A stretch of DNA of 8,103 nucleotides from contig CAIVEA010000713.1 of assembly GCA_903904765.1 (NCBI GenBank), forward strand, positions 1-8,103, given 5' to 3'. The notes under the pieces were generated by a model. The model was not told where the DNA came from and did not search any database. It saw only the letters and a list, made by a program, of their open reading frames with translations. The first letter of the stretch is position 1. Every line of letters begins with the position of its first letter. The position numbers were made by a program, and so were the translations under genes. Of this stretch, positions 6,486-8,103 are shown piece by piece. The DNA is from an uncultured Chloroflexota bacterium. Lineage in GTDB: Bacteria; Chloroflexota; Anaerolineae; Aggregatilineales; Phototrophicaceae.

Positions 6486-6529
6486 CACCCCTTCGCCATG
6501 AGGGAGATGGGGACGGGGAATGAGGGTTC
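6486..6529 (-). repeat. Half-copy of the ACCCTCATTCCC palindromic repeat
   Basis: On the - strand this reads GAACCCTCATTCCCC (6529-6515), then CTCCCTCATGGCGAAGGGG (6506-6488), the same order of modules as in the element after the sugar transferase. The matches are an exact 14-nt copy and a 13 of 14 copy. CCCT/AGGG arms around CGCCATG can form a small hairpin. The second outer arm seen at 811-883 is missing. The copy lies in the 3' UTR of pfkA, 5 bp after its stop and before the terminator. Confidence 0.5.
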
Positions 6530-6534
6530 ACATC

Positions 6535-7509
6535 CTAGCGCGAGAGAATACGCGCCAGATCGTAGTAGCTCTGACCAATGGGGCGTACCCGCGCCAGCGC
6601 CTTCTCTAGCGGAATGGTGGTCATATCGCGCCCATCCAGCGCCACCATCACACCGCTTTGGCCTTCCAGTATTGCTTCCAGCGCCTTCACACCCATGCGT
6701 GTCGCCAGCAAGCGGTCAAACGCCGATGGGCTGCCGCCGCGCTGCACATGACCGAGAATGGACAGGCGAATATCGAAGCCAACTTCGCTCTTTTTCTTCA
6801 GGTATTCCACCAAGTCCATACACTTGTACGACACGCCTTCAGCAATGACCGCCACCGCGTGCGACTTGCCGCGCACGTAGGCATCCGCCAGCGCCGCCGC
6901 AATCTCATCCATCGAGAGTTCGCGTTCCGGTATGGAGACCACTTCCGCGCCGCCGAGAATGCTGGCGATGATCGCCAGATAGCCGCAGTTGCGCCCCATC
7001 ACTTCGATGATAAACGCACGGGTATGCGAGGAAGCGGTGTCGCGGATGCGATCCAGCGATTCGAGGATCGTGTTCAGCGCGGTATCCACGCCGATGCTCA
7101 TGTTCGTCCCGTCTAGATCGTTATCAATGCTGGCCGGCACACCCACCACCGGGAAGCCCTGCTTGTGCAGCGTCTCCGCACCGCGCAGACTACCATCGCC
7201 GCCGATCACGATCAGACCCTGAATCCCCTGTTCGTTCAGGCGGCGCAACCCTTTCTTCTGTCCGGCGGGCGTTTTGAACTCATCATTACGCGCCGTCTGC
7301 AAGACCGTGCCACCGCGCTGCAAAATACCACTCACTTCAAAACTGGTCAGACGGTTCAAATCGCCACTGAGCAAACCGGCATATCCCTGCCGGATACCAA
7401 ACACCTCGATGTTGTGTTCCAGCCCAGTACGCACCACAGCACGAATGGCCGCATTCATGCCGGGAGAGTCGCCGCCGCTGGTCATCACCGCAATCCGTTT
7501 GATGGTCAT
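6535..7509 (-). CDS. pfkA: ATP-dependent 6-phosphofructokinase
   Basis: 324 residues from ATG 7509, the usual PfkA length. It phosphorylates fructose-6-phosphate to fructose-1,6-bisphosphate in the cytoplasm, the committed step of glycolysis. Visible are the ATP loop SGGDSPGMNAAIR (11-23), IGGDGS (102-107) and PASIDND (125-131) with catalytic D129. Also visible are RDTASSHTR (156-164) binding the sugar phosphate, MGR (171-173), AEG with E224, and R248/H254/R257 in the stretch ending GHVQRGG. Gly at 106 (GGDG rather than GGDD) and Ala rather than Lys at 126 argue for ATP, not pyrophosphate, as donor. Compared with E. coli PfkA as I recall it, effector-site residues R23, R27, R156, R213 and K215 are kept, but the position of R54 is Ser56. 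An in-frame ATG at 7524 adds five residues without a ribosome site; ATG 7509 has AGGGA (7514-7518) before it. It is transcribed toward ybaK and ends at the terminator 6421-6455. Confidence 0.96.
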   Translation of the reverse strand: MTIKRIAVMTSGGDSPGMNAAIRAVVRTGLEHNIEVFGIRQGYAGLLSGDLNRLTSFEVSGILQRGGTVLQTARNDEFKTPAGQKKGLRRLNEQGIQGLIVIGGDGSLRGAETLHKQGFPVVGVPASIDNDLDGTNMSIGVDTALNTILESLDRIRDTASSHTRAFIIEVMGRNCGYLAIIASILGGAEVVSIPERELSMDEIAAALADAYVRGKSHAVAVIAEGVSYKCMDLVEYLKKKSEVGFDIRLSILGHVQRGGSPSAFDRLLATRMGVKALEAILEGQSGVMVALDGRDMTTIPLEKALARVRPIGQSYYDLARILSR

Positions 7510-7590
7510 AGTGTCCCTATTCATCTACCGCCGCGCATCGGTCAATCTGCCGTTCAGCGGTACTTGCTTGTTGTCGATTCAAAACGCAGT

Positions 7591-7596
7591 ATTTTA
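7591..7596 (-). promoter_or_regulatory. Candidate -10 box (TAAAAT) for pfkA
   Basis: On the - strand TAAAAT lies 81 bp before the pfkA start in an AT-rich part of the 209-bp spacer (7510-7718). No good -35 stands 16-18 bp upstream; TGTTTG/GTGTTT are poor matches. The rest of the spacer shows only a weak GGGGTT/AATCCC inverted repeat (7662-7681) and a GGGGTT direct repeat near 7700. Confidence 0.3.
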
Positions 7597-7718
7597 ACGA
7601 AATTCGGTTCCCAAACACAAGCGCAAATCGCCGCCGTATGACAAATCTTAACGTGCAGGATGGGGTTGAGTGATTAATCCCAACGCTTGTTCAGGGGTTA
7701 TACGGGGTTTTCAATGGA

Positions 7719-8060
7719 TTATGTAGGGGGCAGCAATTCTTCCACGATACGCTGGATTTCCTCCGGGCTGATGTCGGTCTGCTCCGTTTTGGAATAAATG
7801 GTCACAAGCAGCACGCTATCTGCCAGTTGCACATAGTAAATGACGCGAAACCCTCCGCTTTTGCCACGCTTTGCCGAAGGATTCACCAAGCGAACTTTGT
7901 AAACATCATGTTGCACTCGCGGGATTTTGTCGCCGGGGCGTTCATCATTCTTGAGTTGCTGTACCAGTTCCTCAAACTGCTGTACAACTGCCGGATATTT
8001 CTTCGCCAATCGCCGCAATTCGCGCACGAATGGCGCGGGGACATTAACTTTCGTCGGCAT
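7719..8060 (-). CDS. RelE/ParE-family type II toxin
   Basis: 113 residues from ATG 8060. The pattern is a RelE-fold toxin of a kind I recall from cyanobacteria and Chloroflexota: an N-terminal helical pair (FVRELRRLAKKYPAV, then EELVQQLKNDERPGD), the stretch IPRVQHDVYKVRLVN, a basic KRGKSGGFRVIYYV and the closing IYSKTEQTDISPEEIQRIV. Such toxins usually cut mRNA on the ribosome and are silenced by the antitoxin; the basic residues and the Arg/Tyr of GFRVIYY are in the region expected for RNA contact. An in-frame ATG at 8096 would add 12 residues that overlap the neighbouring gene further; ATG 8060 gives the standard N-terminus (MPTKVNVPAPF), with GGGG (8065-8068) just before it. Its 5' end overlaps the upstream partial gene by 17 bp, typical of toxin-antitoxin pairs. 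Base composition is lower in GC than its neighbours. Whether it is active cannot be told. Confidence 0.82.
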   Translation of the reverse strand: MPTKVNVPAPFVRELRRLAKKYPAVVQQFEELVQQLKNDERPGDKIPRVQHDVYKVRLVNPSAKRGKSGGFRVIYYVQLADSVLLVTIYSKTEQTDISPEEIQRIVEELLPPT

Positions 8061-8103
8061 GAATCCCCAATTCGTGTTTGAGTTCTGCCAGCACATCCTC
8101 CAC
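8044..8103 (-). CDS. C-terminus of upstream gene, probable antitoxin (partial)
   Basis: From the window edge the - strand frame encodes 19 residues, VEDVLAELKHELGIHADES, then TAA (8046-8044). This frame is different from that of the toxin, and the two overlap by 17 bp (8044-8060). The acidic, helical tail and the overlap with a RelE-type gene suggest the antitoxin, which normally precedes its toxin. Only 60 bases are visible, so the family is not identifiable and the assignment rests on context. Confidence 0.5.
   Translation of the reverse strand: MEDVLAELKHELGIHADES

Noticed and set aside
6535..7509. Pyrophosphate-dependent phosphofructokinase
   Set aside because: The donor-site residues are GGDG and PASIDND, not the GGDD and PKTIDND typical of PPi enzymes.
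7662..7681. GGGGTT/AATCCC hairpin as a terminator for the toxin gene
   Set aside because: Only six pairs including one G-U, an 8-nt loop and no following T-run on either strand.
1..8103. CRISPR array, tRNA or rRNA gene, transposase or phage genes
   Set aside because: No regularly spaced repeats, cloverleaf-like sequence, rRNA stretches or mobile-element proteins were seen on either strand.

Overview
The window looks like a bacterial chromosome segment, GC-rich in its genes and more AT-rich between them. I infer a member of the Chloroflexota, possibly Anaerolineae-like. The grounds are a secreted protein with a C-x3-C-W...PG.T motif of a kind I associate with that phylum, the style of the RelE toxin, and an ACCCTC/GAGGGT intergenic palindrome. 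No rRNA, tRNA or other taxonomic marker is present, so this placement is tentative. Nearly everything is housekeeping or small accessory genes. I found no phage, CRISPR, transposase or obviously novel multi-gene system.

Left part (1-3075, + strand). The window opens inside a polyisoprenyl-phosphate sugar-1-phosphate transferase of the WbaP/WcaJ type, which starts exopolysaccharide or O-antigen repeat-unit synthesis. A 144-bp spacer follows and holds a degraded palindromic repeat. Next come a small MazG-like NTP pyrophosphohydrolase and, 48 bp later, prolyl-tRNA synthetase (ProRS) of the bacterial type with an inserted editing (INS) domain.

Middle (3076-6415, + strand). A perfect TATAAT hexamer overlaps the proS stop codon and probably drives a membrane-anchored, cysteine-rich hypothetical protein. 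After a second candidate -10 box come four tightly packed genes with gaps of 4, 9 and 3 bp, which look like one operon: a DUF4177-like small protein, a classical short-chain dehydrogenase/reductase (SDR), a GalM-like aldose epimerase and a free-standing YbaK-type aminoacyl-tRNA deacylase. The ProRS INS domain and YbaK belong to the same editing superfamily. Both appear to carry Ala in place of the Pro of the GXXXP loop, which is the most interesting protein-level observation here.

Right part (6416-8103, - strand). ATP-dependent 6-phosphofructokinase converges on ybaK. A hairpin followed by a T-rich run forms its likely terminator, and a half-copy of the palindrome seen near 811 lies between the two genes. 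Upstream of pfkA is a RelE/ParE-family toxin whose start overlaps the 3' end of a gene running off the window edge, presumably its antitoxin.

No gene-free stretch exceeds 300 bases. The longest is 7510-7718, which holds a candidate pfkA promoter.
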